Source of the DNA: an uncultured Bacilli bacterium
GTDB taxonomy: Bacteria; Bacillota_I; Bacilli_A; RF39; UBA660
NCBI GenBank assembly: GCA_910587745.1
Contig: CAJUNE010000001.1
Location: 1-64,000, forward strand
Direction of reading: 5' to 3'
Length of the DNA stretch: 64,000 nt
Translations under genes and position numbers: made by a program
The notes under the pieces: generated by a model
What the model saw: the letters and a program-made list of their open reading frames with translations, nothing else
Databases searched by the model: none
What the model was told of the DNA's origin: nothing
Part shown: piece after piece, positions 63,133 through 64,000 of the stretch
Numbering within the stretch: the stretch's first letter is position 1
Layout of the letters: each line of letters begins with the position of its first letter

Positions 63133-64000
63133 AGTTAAAAAATTAAGAGATTATGATATCGATTTAGAAGATGAAGTAACATTAATAACTTATAATTGTC
63201 ATCATCACGAGATACTATATGTTAAGAATAAGAATAGTAAACCTAGAATTAAGTTATTACCTAATCATATGTATCAGGATCTTACTACTGGAGAAATAAA
63301 ACCTTGTAAGAAACAAATTAGTAATAGGTCTGAGGGAAAGATTTCATTAAGGAAAACCTTTAAAAGTATAAGAGAAGCCATTAATGTTAATTGTGAAGAT
63401 GTTAGAAAATGTAAAATGGTGACATTAACTTATGATGAAGTTATGAGAGATACAAAGAAATTTGATAGTGATATCAATAAATTTGTTAAGAAGTTTAATT
63501 ATAGGTATGGAAAGTCAGAGAATATAAAGGTATGTGAGGCTCAATCAAGTGGTTCTCTACACGCTCATATTATCTTTATATGGGAAGATATCGCTCCATA
63601 TATTGATTATAAAGATTTAATAAAAGTATGGGGTAAGGGTTATGTAAAAGTAACTCCTCTATATGGAAATGTCGATGATTTAGGAGCATATTTTACTGCT
63701 TGTCTAAGTGATTTACCTATTGAAGAATGTAATATGACGTATGAAGAAGTAAGAGAAAAGAACTTGTTAATAAAAGAAGTATATGTAGATGTTAAAACTG
63801 GAGAACAATTAAAATGTCCTAAGTATTTTATAAAAGGTGGTAGATTACAATTTTATCCCCCTAACTTTAGAATATTTAGACCTTCAAGAGGTTTAAAGAA
63901 ACCACTTAAGGAAAAAATGGAGAATAAAGAAGCATTGGAAAAGGTTGATTCGAATGAACCAACCTACGAGTCTTATCTCCAAGTATTAGATGAAAACGGT
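63122..64000 (+). CDS. Rolling-circle (HUH) replication initiator, partial
   Basis: A frame of at least 293 codons, open to the right edge, starting at an ATG after AAAGG. Motif I-like KMVTLTYDE is at about 98-106, the HUH metal motif SGSLHAHIIF has His147 and His149, and the nicking Tyr is probably Tyr190 in GAYFTACLSD. The usual Lys after that Tyr is not evident. Such Rep proteins nick one strand at an origin and start rolling-circle replication of plasmids, phages or integrated elements. The gene lies at a junction that truncates a chromosomal gene, so it probably belongs to an integrated element continuing to the right. Confidence 0.82.
   Translation, partial: MKTEVKKLRDYDIDLEDEVTLITYNCHHHEILYVKNKNSKPRIKLLPNHMYQDLTTGEIKPCKKQISNRSEGKISLRKTFKSIREAINVNCEDVRKCKMVTLTYDEVMRDTKKFDSDINKFVKKFNYRYGKSENIKVCEAQSSGSLHAHIIFIWEDIAPYIDYKDLIKVWGKGYVKVTPLYGNVDDLGAYFTACLSDLPIEECNMTYEEVREKNLLIKEVYVDVKTGEQLKCPKYFIKGGRLQFYPPNFRIFRPSRGLKKPLKEKMENKEALEKVDSNEPTYESYLQVLDENG

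Noticed and set aside
1..64000. TGA read as tryptophan (mycoplasma code) for the whole window
   Set aside because: TGA ends genes at ATGA overlaps (3949-3952 and 19899-19902), TGG codes Trp throughout, and conserved proteins have no internal TGA.

Overview
The window is very AT-rich bacterial DNA read with the standard bacterial code. TGA acts as a stop in ATGA gene overlaps near 3949 and 19899, and TGG encodes Trp. Strong AGGAG ribosome sites, TTGACA/TGnTATAAT promoters, a MurC/FtsA/FtsZ/MurJ-like wall and division set, pyruvate:ferredoxin oxidoreductase and BclA-like collagen proteins suggest an anaerobic, low-GC Bacillota relative, possibly an uncultured gut lineage near Erysipelotrichia/RF39. 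That placement is inference. No rRNA, tRNA or CRISPR array was seen.

Layout. 1-2905: end of a PduL-type phosphotransacylase, dus and murC. 3062-10572: a reduced type IV secretion-like locus with two secreted pilin-hairpin proteins, a VirB6-like channel, a helical protein, a PrgI protein and a VirB4 ATPase. VirB4 is split by an apparent one-base frameshift. No relaxase or coupling protein is present. 11324-14995: collagen-like surface or spore proteins, one apparently distributed over three consecutive ORFs, with a glycosyltransferase. 15104-25190: zinc-ribbon membrane proteins, Maf, a ZIP transporter, SDR and patatin proteins, YebC and NifJ. 25187-33184: a large coiled-coil protein, a candidate small RNA, a membrane protein, a Rel/SpoT protein whose synthetase half looks inactive, FtsA and FtsZ. 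33274-38142: envelope polysaccharide genes. 38221-42987: NifS-ThiI sulfur transfer, GNAT and Nudix proteins and a compact UvrD-like helicase. 43035-43300: a candidate structured RNA of about 265 nt. 43449-56312: ABC-F, lipoproteins, Ffh, a CotD-like protein, a 1616-residue surface protein, a DUF368 protein and a GNAT protein. 56426-57261: secE-nusG.

From 57282 the content becomes accessory: a STAS-like protein, two adjacent iron-sulfur DNA-glycosylase-like proteins, a RhuM gene between two 185-bp direct copies of a permease gene tail, an ABC transporter operon whose substrate-binding gene lacks its 5' part, and then a rolling-circle (HUH) Rep gene that runs off the window. This looks like a region of repeated insertion.

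Several starts were moved downstream from the longest reading frame, because the longest frame often begins at a GTG or TTG lying inside the Shine-Dalgarno sequence. Functions come from reading motifs by eye; no database search was run.
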